From NCBI GenBank assembly GCA_002794775.1, contig NBAY01000037.1:124001-188000 (forward strand): a stretch of 64,000 nucleotides of DNA. Reading direction: 5' to 3'. The number at the start of each line of letters is the position of its first letter. Position 1 is the stretch's first letter. Position numbers and translations under genes: made by a program. The notes below the pieces were generated by a model, which saw nothing but the letters and a program-made list of their open reading frames with translations, ran no database searches and was not told the origin of the DNA. Source of the stretch: Porodaedalea pini (taxonomy: Eukaryota; Basidiomycota; Agaricomycetes; Hymenochaetales; Hymenochaetaceae). Below, in pieces: positions 1 to 10,542 of the stretch.

Positions 1-1773
1 AGCTTCCTCATACCACACTCGTGCAAGAGCAACATCCGGAGGTGCACCAATACCGACCTCGCAGTAGTACCCCATAGCAAATTTGGCAGCTGAAAGCCCG
101 CGCGCAGCTCCGCGTTCCGCACATTCACGAGCGCGCAACTCGTCTTTTCCAAATGCGCCTTCCGCTCCGCAGAGGTACCATTTAGACAAAGCAAGATCTG
201 CTTGCGCGTCTCCTCCCGCGCTGGCCAGAGAATAGTACTCCACGCTCAGCACAGGATCAAACGGAAATGGATCCTCTGCAAATTCGTACGCACGGCCAAT
301 GCGTTGCTGAGCAGGTGCAAAGTGGAGAAAGGCGGCGCGCTCGAGGTGACGACGCGCTTCGTGTGCAGGGGTAGAACCTATAGGGACGTATGTGGCCAGT
401 ACGTGAGGAGGAATTGAAACCTGTTCAAACTCGGCACGGAGAAAAAGCGCAAAAACATATGCGGGTTGAGGAAATTCAATCGTCGCCAACGTCGCCGCTC
501 GATGGAGAACGTCAGCGCCCTCGGTACTGTTCACAGGCAAATTGAGCTGTCCGAGTAAATGTGCCATCCCAATTCGGTATGTACAGCCTGCATCTCCTGC
601 AGATACACCCCGCTCGAAACATTGTCGCGCGTGCGCTGCGTCATCAAATGCTTCGTAATCTCGTCCAAGGCGGAACCACGCTGGCGCAAATCCTCCGCGT
701 GCTGCCGCCTCGAATTCTCGGAATGCATTCCGCGGAGACAAAGGAATGTAATCCGGAAATGCGCCTGACGCGGTGAGCGTCGCGCGGATGTAGAGTGCCT
801 CGGCAAGAGGTGGTATAAGCTTCTGCTCGCGACCGGGTAGCGTGGGCATGAAGGAGACCAGTAAAGAAAGAGCGCTATCTGCGAGACTCTGCAAAGCAGG
901 GTCTGAAATTTTCATACGTCCTGATGGTGGGTCACTTGGAGCCAAAGGAAGTGATGAAGAGGAGCCGCTAGAATAGTTCCCTGCAGCTATGCTAGCCCTG
1001 TTAACGAGAAGAAGAACATCTCGGATCCAAGCGACACGGTTCGAGAAATTTGCACTCGGAGATTGTACGGACTGGAGAGCACTTTGGAGCGTGGAGATGT
1101 TTGGCAGGGGAACCGCGAGACGCGGTTTACCTGGAGGCGAGGACAGAAGCGGTGGAAGAGGCGGTCGCTGGGGTGAGTATTCGACAACGCCGTGTAGACT
1201 CTGTATCCGCGATGTCGGAGGTTTGTTCAATGACGCAGCTGCCATCAGCGTCGCAACGGAACCAACATCAACGGATGGCCCGGCGTGCCACGCAGCTCCA
1301 GCAGGCAAAGACGGTGGAAGAGGCGGAGGAGAAAGTGCCGGCGATGGACCACGATATGAAAATGCGCCAGGCGAAATGAAACCAGGAACATGATTGATCA
1401 TTTGCTGCTGCGTCTGTTGTGGAGGCGGCGGCGGCGACGCGAAACGAGCCATATCGTTGTACGAAACACCAAATTGCCCATCCAAAGCATGTGTCATCTG
1501 CAAGAGAGGTCAGCGAAGACGACGTGTTGATGGCAAGCGGAAGCTTTCACATACATCGGCAGGGAGATCTCGGATGGATTGCTGGGGCCGGGGCGCGAGC
1601 AGAAGGCCAACGGAGCGCGGGCGATGCACGTCTTCTTCGTGGGGCCGAAAGCCTAGCGGGAGAGGCGGAATTGGTGGCGGCGCAGTCGGCGAGTATAAAG
1701 GACGGTCGTGGTGGTAGCTTGCAGCGCTGTGAGGCCTGGGAGGAATAGGAGGAGGGACAACGTCAAGTGTCAT
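1..1773 (-). CDS. Sel1-repeat protein (Skt5/Chs4 or DSF2-like), 3' end beyond window
   Basis: Minus-strand gene read from an ATG at 1773, with one intron (1554-1498, GTATGT...TTGCAG, 57 nt, phase 0), then open to base 1; 572 codons are visible. Residues 1-~260 are proline/serine-rich and probably disordered. From about residue 315 the protein becomes helical repeats with spaced Gly, Ala and Tyr (for example GYYCEVGIGAPPDVALARVW at the edge), which is the Sel1-like pattern of roughly 36-residue units. Family knowledge: fungal proteins with a disordered N-terminus and C-terminal Sel1 repeats include chitin-synthase activators (Skt5/Chs4) and DSF2-like scaffolds that work near the cell cortex. 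Which of these this is cannot be settled because the C-terminus lies outside the window. TTG and GTG codons upstream of 1773 were not used as starts. Confidence 0.8.
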
Positions 1774-1824
1774 AGGAAGAACGCAACCAACCAAGCTTGA
1801 TGTGGCGACGGCGCGTCGGTAATT

Positions 1825-2187
1825 CTAGACACGCACAGACCATCTTCTCACGCAATTACTTCCGACTAACTCCTCAAGCGCCGACACTCCGTTGCCCGAA
1901 AGACGTGCCATTGGTTGTCCCGAGGCGGCGTACACAGAAATGAACGATTGCCGAGAGTCAATGATGCGGTATTTGGATGTCAAGCCGCCAGGCTTTGCCT
2001 CATCACATCGCCAATCTCTATATATTACGTTCTGATCAACGAAAACGATACGATCATGGCACAAAACGGAAGAGGTGCCTACGATCTGAACGGACTGACG
2101 ACCATCTCCTTCGTCTTCTGGCCGTTGTGTTAGGACGCGTCTGGCGGTACGGTCAACGTCATAGATTCTCACGGCTATATATGACAC
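1825..2187 (-). CDS. F-box-like C-terminal fragment, doubtful
   Basis: An open frame of about 120 codons without an ATG at its 5' end. Its composition resembles the beta-rich C-terminal half of basidiomycete F-box proteins: a stretch with IVGTSSVLCHDRIVFVD and a later IDSRQSFISVY. I could not join it to an N-terminal exon: all three frames upstream (2190-2560, minus) meet stops close to the best splice acceptors. It may be a decayed gene, or it may be 5' flanking DNA of the Sel1-repeat gene with a chance ORF. The family call is by impression only. Confidence 0.25.
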   Translation of the reverse strand: MSYIAVRIYDVDRTARRVLTQRPEDEGDGRQSVQIVGTSSVLCHDRIVFVDQNVIYRDWRCDEAKPGGLTSKYRIIDSRQSFISVYAASGQPMARLSGNGVSALEELVGSNCVRRWSVRV

Positions 2188-3209
2188 GTTAGGCTCTCCA
2201 GATTTTGAAGGAGGACGTAGCGCTCACATTCATGTGAAAACAGGTTGTTTCGGGGAGGAAAGTAGAACAATGCAGCTGCGACGCGCAAGGTAATGCATCG
2301 CCTCGTCATTTTAGAGCTCTTTGTACAACGTGCATCCCATCTCGAACGGAAATAGCTGCTATAGTCGAACACTCAAATTGCTAGTAAGTTACTGCAAGTC
2401 ACCATCTGACATCATCCACATGCCTCTCACCAGATCTTCTCTCGCGGCACCTACGTGCCAACGCATCTGTTTGCAGCTCTATCGAACTTGGCTCGCATCC
2501 GTTGAACATTCACATCTTGAGGTTACGATCTGGACTGATCGACGGGCGGATTAAAATCACCTGTTGAGCATTCCTGTCACACCAGACGGCTCTAGAGGTC
2601 CTCACCTGATTCTGGTTGTCAAATCCACAGCGGCCAGGCATTTCGTAGTACCTCCATGAAGTGCCATATCCAATTTGCTGACATTGTTCCACTCGCCAAC
2701 CGTAGGCATGCTGTGTGGACGAGTATAATGCATCAGCTCGTTGATTTTGTCGCTTTAGCGGGAAAAAATCGCTCACGCACCCGTGCTGTGCTTTAAAGCA
2801 GAATGCATCCTAGAATTATAGTGTTTAAGGACGGCTTCGGCGAGAATAAGAGCTACCCGCAGTGACGGTCAAGAGCAAATCGGTTTGAGGCAGACTTCTG
2901 GACGGACGTACTCTGCAGCCGAGTGCAAACCTTATTCTACCTTTAGCGGAAGAGTGGATCGTGCCCTTACAACTTCAAGAATTTCAGTACTAGTGACGAC
3001 GCAAGCAAGTTTTACAATATTTTCAGTCTTAGTGATAGTCTAAGCTATATACCTCAAGAACATAGGGGATAAGGTAGTTCAAGACAAGTACGATAGTATG
3101 CGGCTGTTTCTCCCATTTATAGCTCCCAAAAAGATGATGTCTTCTATGAAGTCGGGAAAGGATTAAATAGCATCTAATTTACCAGTAGGAATAAGGATCA
3201 GAAAAAATT
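2188..3209. other. intergenic, no gene recognised
   Basis: About 1 kb between the F-box-like frame and the 3' end of the thioesterase-like gene. Only short frames with mixed composition occur. An 88-codon minus-strand frame at 2510-2776 has no recognisable domain or splice partners. Confidence 0.5.
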
Positions 3210-4509
3210 TCACAAGAGCTTGGCGGTTTCAAGGCCCTCCCGCAGACCTTTCAGTACGGCAAGGCGACTAATGCGTTCGCGCTCAAAATCGTGCAGCGCA
3301 TCGTCCCACCATCGCTTGCCTTCAGGAACGTCACGCCATCCACCAACGAGTAGGTCGCGCATGCCCTTCCTAGATCGCAACCTCTTCACTTCCGCCCACC
3401 GCTCGGCAGACATCCCACAGCCGGCAGCAGCGAGCGCGAGTGCGGGCGGGACGGTGACGCGGCCGCGCTTGAAACAGATCTCGTTCATCGCGACGCAATG
3501 CAGCGTCTCCCCGGGTGCCTCGGCCCACAGCGAATCAAGTTCTGCGGCTGAAGCAATTAGTGCTGGATTCGGCGTGGTAGTTCCCGATACGTCGTCTGCG
3601 GCAGGTGTATGGAGATGTGGAATAGGGACGCTGCTTAGTTCGTTGGACGACGGGGAAGCTTGAAGAGCCTCTTTCGCCCCTTGAAGACGTTCGCGTGTCT
3701 TTGAGTCACCGGAAGGCTGTTCACGTTTGCTCACGAAACGGGCGATGACATACACCTGAGAAAGCTCTGAGACCGTAATTTTTAGAACTCAAAGACACAA
3801 TGTACGCACCCATTTGCTGTCCCAGCTGCCGACGTACCTGAAAAGGAAAAAAAAAAGTATGTCAGACAGGAATCGTCCCAACAGCTTTGAACCCGACGAT
3901 TACATCCTAATCTCGTATTTCACACCCAGTGGGATCTCCCTGATGAATTTGAGATGAGTAGCGCCGAGGGCGATCCAGCAGCCATCGCGGAAGACTGTGC
4001 TCAGATGCACGAGCGCAAATTTCAGCCGAAGCATGTCGAGGACCTTGGCATAGCTTGAGTTGCTCAGATGGATGTTGTAGTCGCTCTCGTCAGGACTCGC
4101 CCAGGTCTCGTACGTGCATTTCAGCTCGAATGGTGACTTCCCGATGGGAGATAGGCTATCGAGCCAGGCGTCCTTCCTCGATTGCGAGGAGAAGGCGAGC
4201 GACCACCATTTAAGACGAGTGTACAGAACCGGACGGAAGACACGAACTATGGACGTTGATGAGTTACAGCCTGATAGAAACGCGGATGCACACACGATGC
4301 CATGCAAACGGAAGAGATCTGCTGTTAAGAACAAGTAGCAGGAGGAAAAGAAAGCGCAGCGGCCGCGGGACGAAGGGAAGGATTGAGCGCGATGTATCTC
4401 CAGAGAACAGACCGAGGATGAAGCCCTTTGCAGCGGACACCAGCGTGACTGGATTCATCAGTGTTCCGTAGACCGTGCGCACGGCAGACGGGTCTGTTTT
4501 CACGTCCAT
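3210..4509 (-). CDS. Membrane-anchored thioesterase-like (THEM6/4HBT-fold) protein
   Basis: Four exons on the minus strand: 4509-4296, 4246-3904, 3837-3810 (a 28-nt exon) and 3755-3210. Introns are 49, 66 and 54 nt, all GT-AG, and the phases sum to 376 aa. A hydrophobic helix (about residues 49-62) anchors the N-terminus. It is followed by the hot-dog-fold signature ESDYNIHLSNSSYAKVLDM, then FRDGCWIALGATHLKFIREI and YVGSWDSKWVYVIARFVS, the conserved strand order of the THEM6-like superfamily. The C-terminal half has a Ser/Pro linker and then ICFKRGRVTVPPALALAAAG and WRDVPEGKRWW, which match the basidiomycete members of this group as I remember them. Function is presumed acyl-thioester hydrolysis or binding at a membrane; no substrate can be read from the sequence. 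Fusing the short 28-nt exon is required to keep the conserved GSWDSKW segment in frame. Confidence 0.88.
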
Positions 4510-4916
4510 GTCGGTTTTTGCAAGGCTCTTTTAAAAGTCGCGCTCGTTGGGGATACGGAACCTTGTCCAACACCGGGACAAGTGCCGGTTTGGGTACCCG
4601 GTATAACCGGTGAACTAAACATAGCACAAATCATTCAATTAATATTCGGATGCCTCAAAGAGTCTCTAGCAAGGCGAAAAGTTAAATTAATATTGACGAG
4701 AAAGTTCAATCGACCAGAAAAATAAATAAACAGGACGGGATTTGTGGAGGCGGTCATGTTCAGACGAGTATGAAAATTCACTGCGAGTAGCCACCTCTAA
4801 CACGTCTCGAGCGTCTGCTTGCGCAGGATGTGCGTCTCGAAATATTCGATAGGCTTGACGCTTCTCTGACAATACCCAGACTTGTATAAGAAAAATACGG
4901 TAGGGGACATCTGATA
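4510..4916. other. AT-rich intergenic
   Basis: No gene seen. It holds two copies of the octamer ATTAATAT (near 4638 and 4686), part of a wider non-coding excess of this motif in the window. Confidence 0.5.
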
Positions 4917-5906
4917 CAGTCAAAGACGCGTCCTTTGAACACCAACTTGGATTCCTTCCACAAAATGTCTACACAACATTTTTTCACTAAATTTTTACAT
5001 GAATGTGGAGATCCATATCAAAAGTATCTACTTGAATTTTTTTGAGCCCTGAAGTGTGTAAGAGGAATTGATTTGAAGGCAAGAAAAAAACAGGCTTTAT
5101 GACACGGAAACCACTCCTTTGAACACCCGTGAGACTACACTGTTTGTAAGCTTGGATCGGCAAGGTAACATTTTATGTCATCCCATTGCCTTACTTGTTC
5201 ATCACATTTCAGGACCTCCCGGCACTTTCTGCCATCCATAATTTATACATCACATCCTTTTGCCACAAAAAACCATTCAATAGATAACCAATATAGTGTT
5301 TTATCATTTACTGAAATTTATTAAAGAAATATTAGGCAAGAAATAATAGAAACAAATTTGCACAACACAGGTTGTGCAAATCCTGCTCTGTTTTTCATGG
5401 TTTTTAATTTATTTGAATTTAACTACTCAACATATTTCTATGAAACTTAGCAAATACAGGTGGTTCCGAAAAGTGTTCGGCCCCCCCATTTTCGGAATCG
5501 ATCAACGTCGCCTAAGCAGGAAGGTGACTAGTGTGAGGGAGAAAACACTGGTCATTGAATATACACAATTCTCCCATTATTTAACAGGAACTAGTGTAAG
5601 TTGAGTGTATGTATATAATGGATAACTGTATAATTTTTTCCAGACTGATTTTGCTCAAAGGATGAGGAGACAGATGACAGAATGCGGGAGACGGAGGATT
5701 TGATCATGCAAATCACCTTCCTGCTTAGGCCATGTCGATCGATTCCAAAAACGGGGGGGGGCCGAACACTTTTCGGAACCACCTGTATATAGATATACTA
5801 CATATACACTTACGATAATTTTATGTAAGTCAGAAATTGTGTGTTGCAGGAGAAAATGCGAAGTGTTCAAAGGAACAGTCCTGTTTAAAGGACGCGTCTT
5901 TGACTG
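4917..5906. mobile_element. TIR DNA transposon, non-autonomous (Tc1/mariner-pogo type)
   Basis: The left end begins CAGTCAAAGACGCGTCCTTT and the right end is its reverse complement; both are flanked by TA (4915-4916 and 5907-5908), as expected for a TA target-site duplication. Subterminal TTTGAACAC repeats occur at 4933 and 5116, and inverted at the right end. The 990-bp interior is AT-rich and has no transposase frame. A second TIR element (5457-5785) sits inside it, so the outer element is about 660 bp without the insertion. The superfamily call rests only on the TA duplication and a CAG-starting terminus. Confidence 0.8.
5457..5785. mobile_element. Nested MITE with roughly 70-bp inverted repeats
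   Basis: It starts CAGGTGGTTCCGAAAAGTGT and ends in the reverse complement. The inverted repeat continues through a poly-C/poly-G run and a shared block ending CCTAAGCAGGAAGGTGA, about 70 nt per arm with a few mismatches. It is flanked by TA at 5455-5456 and 5786-5787. At 329 bp with no coding capacity it fits a miniature inverted-repeat transposable element. It lies wholly within the 4917-5906 element, so it inserted later. Confidence 0.88.
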
Positions 5907-6081
5907 TAGTTCAGCCAATCGGAGCACCCGAGTCTGAAGTTAAATTTCGATTCCTGACAAAGTAAGAGGCACCAGATGCAGCAGCTACTTCTCACGAATA
6001 CAAACTGTAAGACGCACAGCAATTCCAACTTTGCAAGTCTATCTAGAGGCTCTCAGCGCCGGTTGGACGCAGTCAACGTTC

Positions 6082-7631
6082 ATGGGCACCTGGGAGGGCG
6101 TCGCAAGGCGTCTCTTCTACTCCCAACGAGGCTCAGACGTCCATTATGAACTCGTGCCCCCCGACGATGCCCTCCCGACTAGACGCACTTCCCCATCACC
6201 GAGGCGACAGCAAGCTCTTCGACCGCGCTCCTTGCGCGCCATCTTCTTCACCTGTCTGCATCTCTTTACTCTCAGACGCATATTTATTTTCCTCACCTCA
6301 ATACTTGCCTTCCTTGTTCTCGGAGTTCTTTGGTCTGGCATACCACCGAGCTACAACATCACTCGCGACTTCGAGCGTCGTCTTCCGCAGCACAACCTGT
6401 CTCTACCATTTCCGGAGGGTCAGAATGGGATGTACTTACGATTCCCGGATCATCTGTGGGGACACGGATTGAATAATATCTTACAGGAGCTGTGAGTGTG
6501 CAGTATTCAAATATTTTCAGATCGTATTGATCGCTTTCGACAGCATTCTCATGTCCCACCTTGCTTACCTGTCCAACCGCTCATTCGTGTTCGAAGACTA
6601 TACCTGGTCACACACTCCATTCCCTTATTCCATCTATGACTTTGCACTCCGACCCGCCCGCATCCCCCTGAACGCGTTCATCTCTGGCCCGAGTGCAGGC
6701 GGTCCTATGCCAGCGCCTCGTGCTGTCAGTGCAGAATACTGGGAGTCCGTCTGTCCACCATCGAAGCGTGTCAGAATCAGCTCGTCGGAGGCCCCGAACG
6801 TAGAAGAGGGAGATGCTTTATTGGATTGGTGGGTTGCAAAGCTGACGAGTATGTCTGCCGGCTGCGTCGAGGTTGGCAATGATCCACCGGTCTTCAATTG
6901 GTTCCTGTTTGGTTCAGACCGTGTGCTCTCCCTCTGGCCGTCTCTCTCCTCGTCACCTATCATCCATGATTTTTCATGGTCTCCGCTCGTCACATCGGGT
7001 GTCGCTCGCAACCTCGCTCTGCTCACATCGGCACCCTCTGCTGTGGCACCGGACACGATCCATGGACTGGTTGCGGTTCATTTGCGACGTGGCGACTATG
7101 TACGACACTGTCCACGACTTGCTCAATGGGGTGCGACGTACATGGGCTTCAACCAGTTCCCTGAGCTCCCTGACCGGTTTATGCCTCCAGATTTTGGTGC
7201 TCTGGACAGTCTAGATGGGCGTGAGAAGTATTACATGCGACATTGCTGGCCGGAGGTGGATGATATTGTAGCGAACCTGCATGATGTGAGGGCAGAGAGG
7301 CCGGATTTGCAGCGCGTATACGTACTGACGAATGGGTGGGGCTGGTGGGTTGAGAGTCTGAGGAAAGCGCTGCAAGAGGACGGATGGGCGGATCTGAAGA
7401 GCAGTCTTGATGTGCAAGTGGACAGTGAGCAAAAATATGTAGCGATGGCGATTGACATGGCTATTGGTGAGCGGGCGGAGGTATTTATAGGGAATGGGGT
7501 GAGTACCTCTAAGCTTCATCTGTTAGTTCATTTATTTGACGTTGGTGTGCTAGTTCTCAAGTCTGTCGTCGAACATTGTGATGCTGCGGACGGCCAATGA
7601 GATGGATCCACGAAGCAATCGGTTTTGGTGA
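6082..7631 (+). CDS. Type II membrane protein, GDP-fucose O-fucosyltransferase-fold (HLRRGD motif)
   Basis: Three exons: 6082-6491, 6544-7498 and 7554-7631, with introns of 52 and 55 nt; 480 aa. The 52-nt first intron uses the acceptor at 6542-6543, not the nearer TTTTCAG, because only that choice joins [11 protein letters not shown] to ILMSHLAYLSNRSFVFEDY in frame. A hydrophobic stretch at about residues 66-86 after a basic segment predicts a type II signal anchor. The motif HLRRGDYVRHCP at about residues 316-327 and a C-terminal FIGNGFSSLSSNIVMLR are the hallmarks of the fucosyltransferase-like (PF10250-type) fold, where the Arg-Arg-Gly-Asp loop binds the nucleotide sugar. A Golgi location and fucosyl transfer are inferred from the family. 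The gene is convergent with the oxidoreductase gene, and a duplicate lies inverted at 19698-18150. Confidence 0.88.
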
Positions 7632-8021
7632 ATATGTTTATACCCACACTGCACTGAGATTCGGACTAGATACCATTTTCCCTCGGATCTCATGTGATAT
7701 ATTTTGTATACATTATGGGGCATTGTTGTTATAGAATATAATTATTGATTACTTTCCACTTCTTTTCCACAAGCTTTTAGCACACTCTATTGGTGTTCAA
7801 GCTTATCGAGGAAGCGATAAATAGGAACGACAGCTAATGAACTAGGTCTAGCTTCTCGTTTTCATATGAAGTATACTGCAAAGTAACGCCTCATATCCTC
7901 CACCACACTAGTTTAACACGAAAGATACAGTTATATTCTGATAATCGCCTTAACGTACACCACAGACTATGAGTTCTTCAAACTTTTTTGTAAACCCTCA
8001 CTGGACAGCTTTAATAACCAC

Positions 8022-9710
8022 TCAGTTCTTCGCGACCTTGACGACAACCTTCCCAACATGCTTCTGAGAGCCAAGGTACTCGAGTGCTTGCGGGTACTCT
8101 TCAAACGAAAACACCCGGTCAATGACCGGTCGGATTTTTGCAGTGCCAAACAGGCGGTTCATGTTCTCGAACCTGCAGAACATCACTTAGGATGAGTCTA
8201 TCGAACGTGAACGAGATCCATTAATGAAGACACCCACTGCTTCCTCGGGCCGATCAGGACGCCGCGCAGACGGGCGGCTTTCCCAAGGAGTGCGCCGAGA
8301 AGTTCCGCAGACGTTTTTCCTTTAGCCTATATATCACCGATATTCGAACAGAGATGATCAGCAACAGACAAATATGAAAGGAGACTCATCGTGATACACT
8401 CACCTGAGCAACGAATCCGACGGAGTGGATCGAGCCTGACAGTCGAAGAGCATTGATGGATTGCATGATTGTCCCTGCGCCTCCAACCTAAAATTGAGAG
8501 TTGAAGACATCAAACTCGTCGAACAGCAGCACAGATAAATATTCGTACCTCAACCACGTGGTCCACGCCGCGCCCATTCGTCTGTCATCGAGTCAATTGT
8601 CATCAGTACAATAAAATAAAAGAAGATATCGATAGGCGGAACAGAGGGATATTCAGATACTTACGAGCTTAAGCACCTCCTCGTCCCAAGCAGGCGTCTC
8701 TTTGTAGTTGACGACGTGCGTCGCACCAAGTTTCGTCAGGACCGCAGCCTTCTCGGCCGACGAAGTGGTTGCAATCACATTCGCACCATTAGCACGTGCA
8801 ATTTGCAGGGCGAAGCTAGAGTAAAGTGTAATTAAAATAAATTCAAAAAAGCAAAGGCTTTTAACGTACACAGAGACACCGCCAGAACCTTGAACAAGGA
8901 CGGTGTCGCCGCCTTTGAGAGGTATTTCGCCGAACAGAGAGTTATACGCAGTGAGAGCCGCACAGCTGAAAATGGCGAGATGTAGGCAATAGTGAAATAA
9001 AGTATAACATTGAATTGAATTGGACTTGCGGTAGCGTAGAGGCCTCTTCGTACGAAAGATACTCCGGGATGTTCACGAGGCTCTGCCATATCAAAGCGGG
9101 TCAGCACCTGCCTGAAGCTATGATAACAAGATATGCACATAAGCTGGGAAGGTGCGATATTCCGTGAGCACTCCATCGACAGATCCGCCGAGGCCCGACG
9201 CCCGCTGCTCCATAGTCTCGATGTCACCATATATGTGCTCTGGCGCAAAGTTCGCGCAGACGCGGTCGCCTGGCTTGAATCCCGTCACGCGGTTTCCAAC
9301 GCTGAGAACCTCGCCTGCACCGTCCGAGCATGGCACAATGTTATCTTTGGCTCTGATTGTTGATCGTTTCGTAAAAGCAGATTATTCAATGAAGGGTTCG
9401 TAACGCACCCGAGAGGATATTGACCATTGGTGATAATGAGATCACGGTACTGCCACGCGACGGGACATCAATGCCTTCATTTCATAAGAAGAGGCGAAGA
9501 CACCGCACCTGCAGAGAGACAGCGTGGATTTTCACAAGAACCTCGCCATCCTTGACCGACGGCACGTCCGCCTGTCCGATCTTCAACGCATCAATTCCTG
9601 TTTGCTGACCCCAGAATCGTTTCAATGTAAGCTTCCAGTATGCATATGCAGCCGCGCACCTTCGTCAAGCGAAACTCACGGGTGACAGCGGGAATTGTAT
9701 TCGGTGACAT
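8022..9710 (-). CDS. MDR-superfamily NAD(P)H oxidoreductase (quinone oxidoreductase/ADH-like), intact copy
   Basis: Eleven exons on the minus strand: 9710-9660, 9604-9509, 9449-9409, 9352-9139, 9082-9030, 8965-8870, 8815-8665, 8581-8549, 8487-8404, 8326-8238 and 8172-8022. Phases agree throughout and give 352 aa. Exon 3 carries YRDLIITNGQYPLG and exon 4 PCSDGAGEV and FKPGDRVCANFAPEHIYGD. The dinucleotide-binding glycine loop is GSGGVSV at residues 178-184. The C-terminus has IDRVFSFEEYPQALEYLGSQ and KHVGKVVVKV. This is the fungal zinc-independent medium-chain reductase pattern, which reduces quinones or enals or oxidises alcohols; the substrate is unknown. Intron 5 (9029-8966) has a GC donor (GCAAGT) instead of GT. 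A decayed duplicate lies at 16071-17761. Confidence 0.93.
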
Positions 9711-9931
9711 TCTTTTCTACGGTCGATTGGAATGTCTCATGTGCGATGGCTGGTTTATATGTGAGTCCGACGACGATGACACAAGTTCATGTCGTCATGC
9801 TCTCTCAGCTCTTACCAAGCACTGAAAACTCCCGTGAGCGAGAATGAAGGACAGGGAAAATATGTCTTACCGGTTACTAGTACATTCGAGTCTCCCAAGG
9901 CTTTGTATTTGGTCAAGTTTTCTAACATACA

Positions 9932-10542
9932 ATGCCGAAAACCTGGACCAAAGTACGCGCGACAACGAAGCGTGCGAGCCAGCTTCTGTAAACATGATGC
10001 TTCCGTCCATAGTCAGACTTGAACTGTATCTGTCACCTCAAAAGGCTCTAGTTGCTGCAAGGAGGCCTAGATCAAGATATACAAGCTGTGCATTGATTGT
10101 ATTGGACCTAAATTGCGTTCCACCTTCTATAGATCTCATCTGTAACGATAATCTTGCTGTATGCCACTCTGGTAAGAACCTAACTTGTCTATCAAGCCGC
10201 CCGTCTCTGACACTTGCGCAGTCTTACATGTATATCATACTCGATAAAAATCAATGTCGAAAGCATGAAAGAAATAAATTCTTATCCGCGAAACAAATAA
10301 CTGTTCTGTCGATCAGAACTGCGAGACATCGCTACCCCCCTGAGCTTCAGGGTTATCAGGTCAATCGCCATATGATAATTGTACCTCGTTTCCTTGAGCT
10401 TATATCAACGAAATGGAAGCTGTTCTAGCTTTTTGCCCTCACCTTCTACGCGCCAACGCCGCGGGAGCAGAAAAGTACATAGACAAGCGACAAAGCTGCT
10501 TGCCAGTGATAGTCTAGTCGACGCGTAGCATCACCGCGACGG
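9932..10542. other. spacer DNA between inverted arm and DUF6534 gene
   Basis: About 600 bp with a long chance frame (9844-10428, plus) of irregular composition and no recognisable motif. It is probably the upstream region of the DUF6534 gene. Confidence 0.5.

Larger units (their letters stand above)
5941..9931 (+). repeat. Left arm of a ~4-kb inverted duplication
   Basis: The sequence from 5941 to about 9931 reappears in reverse complement at 19846 down to about 15836. It covers two convergent genes, the 390-bp interval between them (7632-8021) and the promoter side of the oxidoreductase gene. Homology begins abruptly at TAAATTTCGATTCCTGAC, 35 bp to the right of the end of the TIR element at 5906. 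At the inner end it fades between 9890 and 9931. By eye, similarity is high (only scattered substitutions) in exons and introns. This arm keeps both genes open. Confidence 0.95.

Noticed and set aside
6492..6520. Short 29-nt intron ending at TTTTCAG in the fucosyltransferase-fold gene
   Set aside because: It breaks the frame; the acceptor at 6542-6543 gives a typical 52-nt intron and restores the conserved sequence, and the duplicate has the same signals.
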